64,000 nt of DNA from Cloeon dipterum (GCF_949628265.1 NC_088790.1:16248545-16312544), one strand, 5' to 3'; shown: positions 24,979 to 45,875, counted from the first letter of the stretch. Notes: generated from the letters alone by a model not told the origin. A program made the numbers and translations.

Positions 24979-24986
24979 TGACGTCA
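24979..24986. promoter_or_regulatory. Full CRE (TGACGTCA)
   Basis: Palindromic CREB/ATF consensus inside the GC-rich block about 580 bp upstream of the AP-1 gamma start codon. It supports this block being promoter sequence; regulation itself is inferred. Confidence 0.5.
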
Positions 24987-25566
24987 CGGTCTTCGGCCAT
25001 ATTAAATCTACCGACACCTGCCTGAATCTGATTTTACGTCTTTTGCGGTCGAAGTTGTGTTGAAATTCGTACCTATTCCGGGCCATAAGCCGATTCTTTC
25101 ATTGTACATAGAAAAGTAATGCCAGTTTCTCTGTGATCTATTTCCCGATCGACCGCTGAGCAGGATGAATCCGTCGGAGCCGCACGGGTAAATGACAGAC
25201 GTCGGGCCGACACCCCCTTTAGCCTGGATGAGTTGGAACTCGCTGGGCAAACAATTATTTTTTTTGCTACACGATTTGAGAAAATTATGTACCCGTTCCA
25301 TCCCGTTTGGATTGGCTTTAACTAAACTTCAGCTCTCCCGATAGCGACAGGGCGATTTTGATGATTATTATTTTAAGGATAAAATCAGCTGTAACATTTT
25401 TGGGATTTAAATGTCCTGTGTTTTCCTCCTCTGTCGAATAGAAAATTGGGAACCTTTTCACGTCAATTTAATGTATTCTTAATTTAAACAATAGTGTTAT
25501 CAGCATAAATATCAAACTGATTTGAAAAAACATTTTTGTTTTTTCAGATTCAATGCGCCGTTTAAC

Positions 25567-33271
<7,705 letters not shown>

Positions 33272-33361
33272 ATTCCTCAATGTGATTAATTTGTATTTAT
33301 TATCACCGCCGGGACTTCGATGTTAATAGCTGTTGGGTTTAGAACGCGTCAATACTAAAAT

Positions 33362-33367
33362 ATTAAA
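33362..33367 (+). terminator. Possible AP-1 gamma poly(A) signal (ATTAAA)
   Basis: Common variant hexamer 91 bp after the stop codon; no AATAAA occurs on this strand before the neighbouring gene. Confidence 0.4.
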
Positions 33368-33399
33368 AACCGCATTATTTTTAAAAACACAAAATGGTT

Positions 33400-33405
33400 T
33401 TTATT
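33400..33405 (-). terminator. Poly(A) signal of the PNPO-like gene
   Basis: AATAAA on the minus strand about 100 bp after the stop codon at 33507. The predicted cleavage sites of the two convergent genes fall in nearly the same place. Confidence 0.5.
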
Positions 33406-33506
33406 TTAACTTCAAAATGGCAGTTGAGAGAAGTAATTTTGGTCATCAGTCTTGCCGGTAAACGCAGCCCCCTGTTTACTCTGACTGATTATTTCCTGTC
33501 GACCTC

Positions 33507-36500
33507 TCAAGCACAAACGTGATAGTGGCACCATTCCTTCAGAGCCTTTTCAGCCACGCCCTGCTCGTTTCCGGTGACGATTTTCAGACCGTTTTTGAAA
33601 GTCCGCTCCAGGTCATCGACACCATTGTGTCCCTTTGGCTCATCGCCAGACAAGTGCGTCTTCAAAGCCTTATCCGGAATCAAATTGGGCTGATCAGTGC
33701 GACGGAAAACGACCCTGTCGCCAACTGAGCTGTCGGTGGCCAAGTAGAAGTCCATCATCTCCGGCACCACCTTGTACATGACGCTAGAGAAAATTTTTAT
33801 TAGGGGTATTTAACTGAATGTTGAGTTTACTAGTGGTTTGGCGGCTCTTTCAGTTTGTCGGGGATGCCTTCCTCCACGCATTGCTTGTACAATTTGTCGT
33901 GGGCCTCCTTCAGCTCTGACCATTCTACATACTCGCCTTGCCGACAGATGTTAGCTCGAATCTGAAATTAATTGGAAAATTCACTTAAAAGAGTAGAATC
34001 ATTGAATTATTGTGAACAATTGGTTAAATTTTTCTGATTCGTCGTTTTAAAAAATTTGGATAAGTGGCTATGAAAAATTAATTTAAAAATCTGGTTAAAC
34101 ATTAACGCTCCTGGCAGCGAGGAAACCATTGTCCGGATTCTATTCCAACGATGGCTTCTTTGATAGAATATTAAGATGGAAGTATTTGATCAAGTTTAGT
34201 TCAATTTTGCTTGATTTAGATAAATCATTTTTTACTTTGAAATGGGATTTTTTCTCTGTGGGGTGTATCTTTATAACACGAATCCATAAAAACAGGTAAG
34301 TTCTGAAGATAATGAAAATGTTATTGGTGCTGACTAGGGCTGTGAAATCTAGACGGTCGACTATTTTTTCTGTTGTGGAAGGATCAAATGAGCACAAGTC
34401 ATTCAATTTGAACCATACTTAAAATCATGTGAAACTTGAAAAATCATCAAAATTAGTTTAAAAATAGTCTAGATGAGCATCTGGATCAGCAAAAAGTCTG
34501 AGAAAAGTCGTGTCGCGCCAGAAAAAATGTTTCTCACTGTTCGATCGGGTTTCCAGTCATTCTAAATTCTTTCAAGTGTCCGATATTGCTAGGAAAAAAT
34601 AAAGAATAATAAAAAGTGACAGTAATGGAACAAGGTCACCTGCTAGATAAAAGGGTTAAAATTAGACATTTATATACTTGAAAATTCTGAAATATAATTT
34701 GTACCTTCACCTTATATAATATATGCTCTGAAAATAGGGGAAGATATATTTTGTCATGTTATACCATTTATATTTGTGAGAAAATCAGTTTTCATGCTAA
34801 TCAAGCGGTGAACCCGCAGTCTCCCAATTTAAAATCACGATTTTTCTTCGACAGAAGAGTAATTTACTCCTTAATTCGCGCAATATTGAATATAATGCGA
34901 CGGAAAGGAATCGAAATTAGACGAAAAATGAGGCGCAAAATCCGGCAAAATGTAGAATTTAATTTTTAATTTGCCTTCTATAATTTGATTTTTGCACATA
35001 GTTTATTCAAACTAATAACTGGATCAACTGCCATCAATTAAATTTTGCCCTTTGTCTATTTACTCCGTAACTTCAATGAGCTTATATCAATGGTTTCCAT
35101 TTCCAAGTAATTAATATTCAATTTTGGGACATTTCATATAAACAAAAATCTTATATTGTTCGACTGAAGCTTACCGCACTCAGTCGAATCAAGAAGGATT
35201 TTTTTTCAAATATAGATTTAAAATATTGCTTGTTCTTTGGCAGAAAGATTTTTATGTTAATTATTTCTGTTTGCAATTTCAAGAAGATTCACCTGCTGTT
35301 ACAAAATGGAATTATTATTGATTCCTTACCATGCAAAACAGGGGCTCGTTTTCAAAAATCTCTGGGTGCTGTTGAAACGGCAGTTCGGTGATGGTGCCTT
35401 CGACTCGCACCTGCTGAGCATTGATTCCGTGGGAGTCACGCGCGTACATCCAAAGAAAGGTCAACGCCACACGTGGGCACAGTTCCTTGCATCAAGAGAG
35501 AGTTGGATTAGTTTGTTTACCGAGGCAATAACTTGATATTGTTTGTTATTTTCCCTCCTGTCAAAACTTACAATGTCAAACGACTTCTTGCTCCTTTTGT
35601 CGGTCATGAGAAGAAATCCGTCATCGACAAGTTTTCGCATCAAAAGCGTTCGTCCACTGACTCTGCCACGCCTGTTGAGAAAATCAGCGGTTGAATCAAG
35701 TAAAATTTTTTGCTAGTAAAATTTCTATGAAAAGGAAACACAGCTTAATTATTAAATAGAATTTCCAGAAAAAAAATATAAAGCTTCAAATTGTTTCAGA
35801 GAATAAATATAATCTTTTATGGACATTCTTTGCCCATTCGCTGCTTTCTTAGTTTCGTTTAGATGTGGTCGACCTTGATGCAAAGAAAACATACTACTAG
35901 CACGATAATGCATGGGAAGGAAAGTGGGCAAGTGGTTTTGTTAATTTATGCAGGTGGAGGCAGGATTCTTTCAAGTGTCGCGCTGCCTCACGTGAGGAGA
36001 GCGCATCGATATTTTCACGTGACCGTCGCTTTTCACATCCAACCCATCGACCCGCTTTAATCTTTGGTCCATGCCGCAGCGAAGATGTATCACGTGCGCT
36101 TGGTAGATTTCATCGTCGTCGGATAAATTACGATTAATTAATGATGTTCCATTATTAACAAGAAATTAAAATCGTAGCCATATATTGCTATTATTTTTGT
36201 AAAAATTACTATTTTCTCGGAATGACTCGTAATTGAGTGAAATATGAAAAATTTCCACGATTGTATTGAGAGGATTCATTTTCACGTACTAAAATAAATC
36301 CACTTTTATGCAATGATTTTATATTTTACCCATCAGAGGTGGCGACATTCATCGCGTGGGGCATGATGACCCCTGCGTCTTGGGCCATCTTGTACCATTC
36401 CTTAAAGAGCTCAAACGGATTGTCAGACTTGACTTCGATCTTGGACAGATCCGAGCTTTCCTTCGCATGTCCATACTCAGGTTTCACGAATTGGCCAACT

Positions 36501-39394
36501 TGCCCGCTGAACGATCCGTTCTGAAACATATCATCAAGAGGTTTCGTCGGTAAGAATAAAATACTCAGCTGCGTACATGCCTATTTATAGCGATAATTGG
36601 CACATCTCACTCATCAGACATGACTGTTTGCCAAAATTTGATTGAAGTCATGAGGGCTGTATTTAAAATGTTTCGTGTGGTGCATGAGTTAATAAAATTA
36701 ATTAGCAACTCTGGACTAAAAATTTATTTTTTTGTAACTAGAAATTCAGCTACTCCATATAGCTTGTATATTCTTATGTTGACCGAGTCAATTAGAAAAA
36801 GGTTTTCCAGGAAATGATTTCCAGAGAACTTGGAGGGAGTTCGATTATGCATTGCACGTCTTATTTGTTGTTAAATGTAATACAGTTGGCATTTTATACC
36901 GGAACTCTATATAAGATGAGTGTTAAAAACAAGTTGCGCATTTAATAGGAGGTTGCATATGCACGTGCTATAATTTATTTGCTCCTACGAACATAATTTT
37001 ATTTTTCTTGCAATTATGCATCATCATTTATTAAACTTGTATTGGTGTGCATTGAACCGGTTTTCTTAATAGCCTCGTTATATTATGCAGCTTGCAAACC
37101 GGTCGAGACGAGAATACATTTTTTACGAATATCAAGAGATTCCACGAATATTGGCTGTGACTGTAGCCAGAAGCGATATTTTCAGTCTGAGAAATAGAGG
37201 GAAATAATGAGAGTCGATATTTAATTTTTTATTCGCGAAAGGACCCACAACCATGTGATCTTTTGCGGCTTTGTGCGGTTCATCTCATCGGCTAAAACTG
37301 GTTTATTTGGATCAAAATTGTTTCTCTCTCATAATGATGGGAGACAGGTTACACGATTTTTTATTTTGATTATATTCTAAAGCTTGAACGTATTTTTTTG
37401 TTCACCAAAGGTATGGCCGTTAACCAGATTAAAGCAAACAAACCATATACATATGTCTAATTGAAAAAATGCTATTGCTATATATTTAAAACCAAACCAG
37501 GCAAAAACTGACTCATATATGTGACGAGGTAGTATTTCATTATTTGTCGATTTATATAATTTATCGATCTTTATTTCACCATCAACATCTTACTATGCTG
37601 CAAAAATTCAACTTTTTTAAATTGATGCAAAACTATCTTTGGAAAAATTTACACACGATCTTACACATAAATCATTTAATGTAGAGAATTTGATATCTTT
37701 GCAGTTAAGTTTATGCGTGATTTTAATTATCAAATGAACTGGACTTCTGAATTTTTACCAAATTATTTTCATGAATGGTGGAGTGCTCGAGCGTTGCAAT
37801 ACTGCGGTGTGAGAGGCGCACGCTGCTCACACCGGAGCAAAACGTCGTATCATTCTACCAAAACGGGTGAACAGCAGCGTAATAGTTGATCATTCCTAGC
37901 TGATACTGGCGCGGATTAGTGTATAATCCCGTGGGCACGGTAAATAGCCAATAATTTCTCTGTCGTAAGAAGCGTAGTTTCTTTCTGCGGCGCTTAGCTT
38001 CCGGGGGCTGTATGGTGGCTTCCACAGAGTGGCGCTCTCTCTTTCCCTGGCTACCTGAATATATTCATGTTAACCTGAAGTAGTTATTGACTCTAATCTT
38101 GGCGTACGTCGCCTGCGGCTTCCAGGGAAGGAGTGCTGCGCGCAACTCTGTGGCAGCCACCATTATGGCATATTATTATCATCATCAAATAAAAATGGTG
38201 TCACTCAATCGTAAACTTCAGAGGGCCTTAATTCTTCATTAATGTTTGACTGAATTGCAAAAATTGATGGTGCTTTTTGTATAGTTAGCAACTATAAAAT
38301 ATCTTGAAATTAGAAATTGAGTTTCGTTTAATAACGAGCAATTTTTAAAAAATGTATGCAACACTTTTGACACAATGGGCGTGCAGGTTGCATCACTCCA
38401 CATTTCGACCGACCTTGACTGGAAACAAAAAACACCAGTTTTCATGTATTGCCATTTTTATAGGTATGAATTCTCATTTCTTTCTGTTAAATAATTAAGT
38501 TGGAAGACCTACGATAATGAATAAGAAAATCAACAAGCTGAAAATACTTTCTGAAAGGTAAGCTGAGCTCAGTCAGGGCTTTTTTTAATTGTGGTTTGAA
38601 CAGAAAATTGACGAGAAGTCGTCTGGAAATCAATCGCATTTTAATAAAAGAGATGCGGTCAAACCATTCACTTATCAATTTCTCCGTCAACACGTACACT
38701 TCAGTGCAGATTGACACGCAATCAAGGAAACTTAATACGTGCGACTCATCATCTTACAAATTATTTCTCACAACCGCAGCTCATAACTGATTAATGGATT
38801 ATCATGAAGCAAGAAATTCTAATCTTTTGAAAATAAATTTTATTTTGATTTAAACTGGTGTTCTATTGTCTTGTCTAATTTTCTATTTCCGTACAAATTT
38901 CATATATTTTTATAAATATTTAAAATGGAAAAGTTTGTCTAGCGTAACAATAAAATGTAAAAAAAAAACGCAATTAAAGTTTAGAGAACACGGCTCGCTC
39001 TCAGCTTTACCAACTAAACCTTAAATACCACTAAAACTCTCCTGATTCGGATGTCATTTGTAAAATTTTTTAAAAATATCTCAATGTAAAACCTAAATAT
39101 CAAAATGTCTTAAATCGAGTTGAAAAATGATGCAAATCAAAAATAGTATTGAAAATGAGAGAAAGTGTTATTCAGCACGAAAAATGAGAGCACATAATAA
39201 TTTTTCTCTATTATTTCAAAACATCCCTCAGCCATAGATAAAAATTAAATCTAACTATTTAATTCGTTTCGATTTAAGTGGATATAAAATGCGTGAACAA
39301 ACAAAGAACTCCGCCGCTCCTCCCTGTCTTGCTGAATAAAAAAAACTGGTTAATGACGAGCATATACACTCACCATTTTTTGCAGCGTGGCCAT
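33507..39394 (-). CDS. Pyridoxamine 5'-phosphate oxidase-like protein (divergent paralogue)
   Basis: Six minus-strand exons: 39394-39374, 36520-36330, 35671-35572, 35485-35330, 33961-33831 and 33783-33507; 291 residues. PNPO is an FMN enzyme that makes pyridoxal phosphate. Fold landmarks are present: NPFELFKEWYKMA at the N-terminus, NVATSDGRGRVSGRTLLMRK with the conserved Lys84, a beta strand PRVALTFLW, QQVRVEG (128-134) and GDRVVFRR (221-228). However, the YFHSRPxxSQIG motif that holds the substrate phosphate is replaced by IFENEPLFCMIRANICRQG. The C-terminal RLAP motif is also missing, replaced by a longer tail rich in Lys and Asp. I think it is an insect PNPO-like paralogue whose activity may be changed or lost. 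The first exon codes only seven residues, behind a 2.85-kb intron. The other introns (33962-35329, 35672-36329) show nothing coding. Confidence 0.85.
38005..38169. repeat. Imperfect inverted repeat in PNPO-like intron 1
   Basis: About 48 bp near 38005-38052 (ATGGTGGC, CCACAGAG, TTCCCTGG) recur inverted near 38119-38169 with similar spacing and a 66-bp centre. The block is more GC-rich than its surroundings. It could be an eroded MITE, a structured RNA or paired regulatory sites. Confidence 0.55.
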
Positions 39395-39480
39395 GGCGTT
39401 TAGACGTTTTGGTTGTCGCAGGCCTGGATGACTCCTCCGAGGTCACTGAGATTCACCACCAGTGACTACGTGCAGCGCGT

Positions 39481-39487
39481 TTATATA
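39481..39487 (-). promoter_or_regulatory. TATA box of the PNPO-like gene
   Basis: TATATAA on the minus strand, 87 bp upstream of the predicted ATG at 39394. It supports the assignment of the seven-codon first exon, which ends at a strong GTGAGT donor. Confidence 0.6.
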
Positions 39488-42400
39488 GCTTTCGGTGGCG
39501 TCCCCACACCACCTCGCAGCTCGGGCGAGCTCGACACGTGAACCCGTCTTTCTGCGGCCTCACCTTAAAAGAGAGCTACGGACGCTGGAAAATAATAATT
39601 AAATTAATAAATAAACGTCCTGACTGTTGAACGCATTACATGCTTCCTAGATGACAGAGTATTATTAATTTATTTTTGTTTGCTGAACGTGCATTGTTAT
39701 TTTTATTCAATGAAAAAAGAATAACTTCGGTCAAATGTATTCAACATTTCGGTGAAACTTCCGTTAGTTCATTCAATAGTTTTAAAATAGATATATTTTT
39801 AGTAAGTGTTTTAGATTCATTTTAAAACCTCGCTCCAATTTTCGATTAGAGTAATTTTGACCACTCCGAACTTTTTTTTCATTATCACGCCAGGCAGCAC
39901 AAGTCAAAATAAAATCACCACCAGCTTTAACGTTTTGCCAAGCGAATTTCCTCAAATTGAAATTAAAAATCAGCTATCAATTTCAACGCAATTCTTATAG
40001 CTTATCTTTAGAGCGTTTTCAACATTTTTATTCTTTCTGGGGGTACTTTTTTCTTGAACCTATGCTCAGCACTTCCCGTGGGCTATGAGCTCATTAAGTC
40101 CCAGGTCCCAATAACACTGCCGAGTGGCCGCAGAGGAGCTTGGGCCCAACGTGGCCATCTTTTCGCCTCCCCGCACCGCGGTCTTTTAATGAAACGCCAG
40201 ACTTTTGTCCCTAAAGCCACTGGTAAAATGCGAAAACCAGCGAGACGGCACCGGTGCGCCTCCCAGCCAGTTGAGCTATTTGAGCATTTCGAGCCACTAA
40301 ATTAACCACCTTTTATTTGGCCTTCATAATACCAAAATATTTTGTATTTCATTTTAAAGAGTTTTTCACCATGTGTGTCAAATTATGCGAGAACGAAATA
40401 TGTAGGAGTGAAATGTTTTTTTAATATTTAACTCTTATTAATAATTTTTGTTTGGATTATTGACGCTTGATGGTCGAAAACGTTGGCGTCAGTCTGATTA
40501 TTTGAAAGCTAATTTTTAATTAAAATAATTTAATGCGTAGGGAAACGTTGCCTTCGTCATGGTTTTTCGTGTTTTGGGGTTTAAACCATCCCTTACTTTG
40601 CCAAGCCTGGTGTTTTTTCATAATTTTTAAACAATGCCACATGTAAAAAGTCAAAATTTTCTGTCAATAATCTTTGGTTTATCATCCAGCCACCTCCAAC
40701 ACAAACTGCTCCTGCCACGCCGTCACGAATTTTGGTTATTTTTTTATAGTAGTTGCACGTGAATGGAGGCTTGTCTACCGTCAGTTAAAACATAAAAACC
40801 AGTTTGCACCCAGGGTCAGCTAGTCGCCACAAATGATGAATCCAAAGAACATTAGTAGGTAAAGAATGTGTTCCACACGTGATGCTTTTCCTCGCAGCAT
40901 TATCTATGCTACAATTTTCTTATTTGGTGGATATATATGGCTCAAAACATCATCTTGATTAGATATGAACACTGCAGTCAAACAAAAAATAATAAAGTTG
41001 GAAAAATTTAATTTGTGTCCTTGTGAGCGGAAAATTTGGAAATTAAAATATATTAAATAAAGATTATTACTTTGAAGTTAAATTAAAAAGCAGAAATAAC
41101 TCTCGGCTTACCATTAAACCATTATGCGAATCCGAAAGTATTTTTAGTAGATTGTCAATGCAGGAGTATTTCTTAAAATTTCTTCACAATTATTCAAACA
41201 TTCAAACTTCACCATTCATTATGATCATTCTATTATGTGCGTGAGTTGAAATAAATGTCTGCTTTGTAAAGATGCATGCCAAAATTTGAGGTTGGTTTTT
41301 CCATGGAGAATTAAAATACGAAATTAATAAATAATTTATAACTCCTCAAGTTTTAGCGTCGACAGTAGCATCCTGTATAACAAAAACATTGAAACTGAAA
41401 TAAAAACTAAAATAGCAAATGCACTGTAAACATTTTTTTAAAATTTATTGGTAAAATTATTTTCATATATTGTATTATCTTTCTACTGTTTTTAGTATCG
41501 AGGATATTAATCAAATCTAAATCACTAATTCCCCTAGATTTAAATGATGATTTTGATTAGCTGAAAAATTCAAAGAATAATATAAAACGGTCTAAAAGTT
41601 GATTTTTTTCAGCTTTATGAAAAATATGATTTTACTGCGATTATCCGTTGAGTGGCTATATTTGATTATTGAGTTTCAAGCGACTGGAGCGTAGTGTGGG
41701 ATCTGCTTTTTGCGCACGGCACGAATAGCAAAAAAAATCGGAATTGTATATAGTGGCAAGTTAAAAGCTTCTTAACTGGCTCGCGCCGGTCCAGCACTTA
41801 AGTTATAAGTTTCACACAGGTATTCCCATGTTATCAGATCAGAGGTGCTATCCAGTCATTTCCCCCAAATTAATTGTTTAATGGCAAACAATAAAGATGT
41901 ATGTCTAGACTGTATAATTATATGAATGAAAATTAGAGCTGATTCCTTGCAATCGTAATTGGGGCGATAATCCTGCCACACCACATTCCAGGCCAACATT
42001 GCTCCTTGAATACTGATTAACATAATTGAACATTAACGCGTCTTAACTACACGCGTATACTTCTTAATACTGTGGTAGACGCTCTTTAAAGGAGAAGTGA
42101 TTCCACCAAAATACCATCGTCGAATTCCACATCTAAAATCTCTGGACCATATTATTCTCTATAGCGGATTCGCTTATTGCTTGTCGGGTATTAATTGATT
42201 TATTTTTTGGGGGGGAAATGAAGAGACAGTTGGTACTTTGCTAGTGGCAGTGTTTTCCACAATTTTTATTTCGTCAAAGAGACTGCATCAATTTTTCACT
42301 TTTTCTGTTGTTAGCGTTTCTTCGTCCTGCTTATTACAAATAAGAATATAATTACTTTTAAACCGTTTCTTTCTTTTGTCTCCGCCAACAGATCAATTAT

Positions 42401-43684
42401 ATCGTTATACAAGAGAGAAATGAAAACAGAGATTTTTGTTTGTGTCTGACTTCTTCTTCTGTCTGTGTATCAACTACAAAACTTTCTTTTTACACCTTCT
42501 CCTCCTCCTCTCCTTCATATTCATTGATTTTTTTGCGATTTTTTAACTTCTTTTTCATCTATATCCATGAACATCACATGCACTATTACAAAATGATCTG
42601 TGTTTTTAAATTTTATTCAAGATTACCATCCTTCGCTTAAATACAAGAATCGATTCATAGCTGTATTTCAATGAGAAATATATAGGTTCGGAAACGAATT
42701 TTTTCACCGTTCTTTTTATCATAACAAATCAGCAGCCTTTCCTGCTCGGTTGGAAACTTCACTGTGACGAAAGATTTCAATTCTGATTCAATTCAAGTGT
42801 CCCTCCGGTCCAAAAATACGTTTTGAACTCGTTACAATAATTGTTCTTTTTTTGTTATTTTAGAAAATGGTGTCATTTTCCGCAAGGAAGAGTCGGCGAA
42901 TCAGCGCCTACATATTTTACAGTGAGTCGGAGAAAAGGCTGTCGGGGGCTTTATTGCTATGACTAGTAACTAAAGCAAAAACACTGCGTTACTTCGGAGA
43001 ACTGAACGTGTGTGTGTGTGTAAAGTGTATGGAGCATTACTTTGAACGTTTGGATTCTGTTGGGGGTCGTGTATGAGAGTAAAAATGACGGCTGGTTTCA
43101 TTTTTATCCTTTTGCTGAGATGCGGTCCAAAGATTCGACTGTTAAATATGCTTGGCGCTTAACACTTAGTTCTTCGTCATCTTTCTTTCTGTTCCAATAT
43201 TTACAAATTATATACCTCGCGTAAAAACTAATAACCCTTCCTTAAATAGCGTGGAGTAACTTAATAAGCCTACAGTTTTTTGCTTGTTTTACATCCTCTC
43301 TCTTTCTTGCATTTATTAGAAACAACGCTAAATTAATAATTATACGGATTTTCTTTGCATTAGAAAATTTCCTCGCTTACACAACTGCTTGCGCTTGATT
43401 GGCTTCACCACCGTTTTCCGTTTTCTCACTTTACTTGCGCTGCCGACTGGAAATGAACGAAAAATTCCACCCGCCTGCGTGCACTAGACCACCCGCGTAA
43501 ACATTTTCTTTCGTGTGTAGCATTCTTTCGGCTAAATCTTCAATATTATTACAAGATTTGTTTTTAAAATTATTTCAGTCTTGGAATAATATTGTACTGT
43601 TCCAGATTTCAGAAATCTCGGAAGGAATATTCGATTGAAAATTTAGCTGCGAAAATGTCTACGCGGCAAACTCGCACGAGCCGG

Positions 43685-44001
43685 TTTCCCGCCGAAACGC
43701 ATTAAATTACAAAAGCATATTCTGCAAACTACTCGAGACTTAGGTCCAGCAAAGTCGAAAATATCAAACACACTTGCTTGGCAAGAGATGTAAATCGAAC
43801 CGACCAGTTTCCGCCTTTTCCCGCCCGCGTGGTCAATCACCAATCGGATGCATGTACCAGACACAATTTGCACAGAAAATCACGGCCAATCAGTTTGGCG
43901 GCCGAGGGTTGGCTCCCGAGTCATGCCTTCCTACCCTTCCTTATCCGTAATGGAAAAAATGCGTCAATTCGACTGATCACGCCAATCGCCCTCTTTCGCC
44001 C
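43685..44001. promoter_or_regulatory. Cluster of CCAAT boxes and E2F-type sites
   Basis: Three CCAAT boxes (43840-43844, 43886-43890, 43982-43986) are mixed with TTTCCCGCC (43685-43693), TTTTCCCGCC (43816-43825), TTTGGCGG (43894-43901) and TTTCGCCC (43994-44001). Animal cell-cycle promoters often show this mixture. No matching gene was recognised on either side. Confidence 0.45.
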
Positions 44002-45875
44002 GGCAATTCGGACGTTGGTCCCACTAGCATCAATTTCGAGTCCGTGCGAAAACGCGCACGAGTTGTGAACCAGCACAGTGTGCATCGCGCCGAGCCAACC
44101 CCCGCGCCTCAATTTTGTGACAAAAAGGCGCTAGAAATAAATAAACAGACACGTTTGTTTGATCCATGGTCCCCTCATTCAATCAATTTTCCAGCAATTG
44201 AAATCAGAGTAGATGAACCAATTGTGTATTCTTTTTGTCATCGTCGTCTACCATTAATTCATTAACAAAATAAGTGTGCAGTTTTTTTAAGTTTGATGTA
44301 AAATTCACATCGGACGTGCCCATTTTTGGTTGCCAACTCAATTGGCACTCCCCGAGTGGAGAGCTGACTTCCGGAGTCGATTTGGTAAAAATATAAAACG
44401 GTTTCAAAGGTCCGATTGGATAAAAATGATTGCTCGGGCACGCCTGACCTACCACAGAAATCAGCACAGCTGATTGTACATTTAAAAAAACAGACTAATT
44501 TTGATCGAACAAGCGTTTTCAACTCGTCGCAAGTTATACACTTTCCATAGCATGGGATTGTAGACGTTGACAAATCCCCGTCATCTGCAGACACAGTTAC
44601 ACAGCTATCAACAAATCAAGTACAATTGCAGAATTCCTTTCCCCGCGTTCTCAAAACGATTTTTTTTTGTCAAACAAGAGAAACAGTATAGTTATCGATT
44701 CACAGCTGCTCAGAAAGCATTCTTCGCTTGACCACACCACTGGACGCTTTCATTCGGCTTCAAAACAATCAAATTGGCTCGAACCGAACTCAAAATACAT
44801 ATCGTCCGCCTCGGCCGGCGGAATTTGTGACGGAAAGATCAAAAACTAACAAGAGAAATAACCACTGTGAAGGAACATTGAAGCGCTTTTTGCAATAGAG
44901 GACGCTTTCGCCTGCCGCTCCCCGCTTCTCGAGGCCCGCTCGGTGTATTAGAGGCCGAAAAAGAGCCAAGTTTCTGCTCTTCAAGTCTTAATGCGAGATT
45001 TGAATTCGAAGATTTACAAATTCACCTACTTAAATAATAAATTAACAAAGAGGCTAACAAGGAAACCCGCATACCGTCCGAAATTATAAGTATTTTGATT
45101 TGCATCAGACATGTTGACTTTCATTTGTCCAGTCTGTAGCTCAAAAGCAATGCCGGATCAAAAAATTTACTGGTGGTTCATGTCAACATCACAAAAGTGT
45201 ACTTGTTTAATGCAAAAAAAAATTGTTAGGGGCGGACGGACCGGAGGTTTCCTTATATGGCAAAATCAAGTTAATCATTTCAACAAAAATGGGAATTTAA
45301 GTCAAATCTCCTAAGGTGAATTGAAGAGCAGAATATCGCACTTTTGAATTGTACTGGAGGATTCTCAGCCTGGAGCTGGCGGCAGCGGCGGCCAAAGTCG
45401 CCTCGTTCGTTACCTATTTAGATACATAGTTCTCTTTTCTCTCTATGTTTAGACGCTAGTAAAACTCCCTCGCACAGTCACTCGTTCGCCGGTCAACGAA
45501 AACACTTTTCCTCTTCACTTTCTTCTCTCGCTTGTAGCATTTCATATAACCGAATCGCGCGGATTCGCTTCTTCATCTTCTTGCAAGTAGCATTTTTGCT
45601 TACAACTACGGTAGTAGAGTCTCGTGTCTCTTGTAATTAAATATTTCATCATTTGAATTGGCCAACCTTGCACGTGCACTCGCGCATTCGCTCATCTCCC
45701 GGGCATTCATCCGTGCTCTACAAACTCAACACATGTACGTACGGACAAAAAGGAATTTTCTCCGATATGTGGTTGGCAAATACTGTCGCGTCTCACCACA
45801 ACAACAATTAAAATTGTATCAATAACACTAGGGCTCGCCACCCTTAGTATAAGGGGGCGGGGCAACTGTATTTTC

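Larger units (their letters stand above)
21655..25566. other. Divergent intergenic region upstream of AP-1 gamma
   Basis: About 3.9 kb between the starts of two divergent genes. It holds a TCTTG tandem repeat near 22473-22494, a very AT-rich low-complexity stretch at 22610-22690, and mixed-composition blocks at 23520-23760 (several CAGCCG words) and 24050-24170. An (AT)n microsatellite lies at 24671-24724, then a GC-rich block at 24920-25340 with a full cAMP-response element. The GC-rich block probably contains AP-1 gamma promoter and 5' UTR sequence; the 5' leader is likely spliced, because an acceptor (TTTTTTCAG) occurs just before the ATG. Confidence 0.55.

Noticed and set aside
24853-25301. 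Minus-strand frames of 77 and 97 codons upstream of AP-1 gamma
   Set aside because: No similarity, no splice partners, and they coincide with the probable promoter block.
44204-44594. Minus-strand frames of 87 and 110 codons
   Set aside because: Two frames compete over the same bases, without domain, conserved motif or matching exons.
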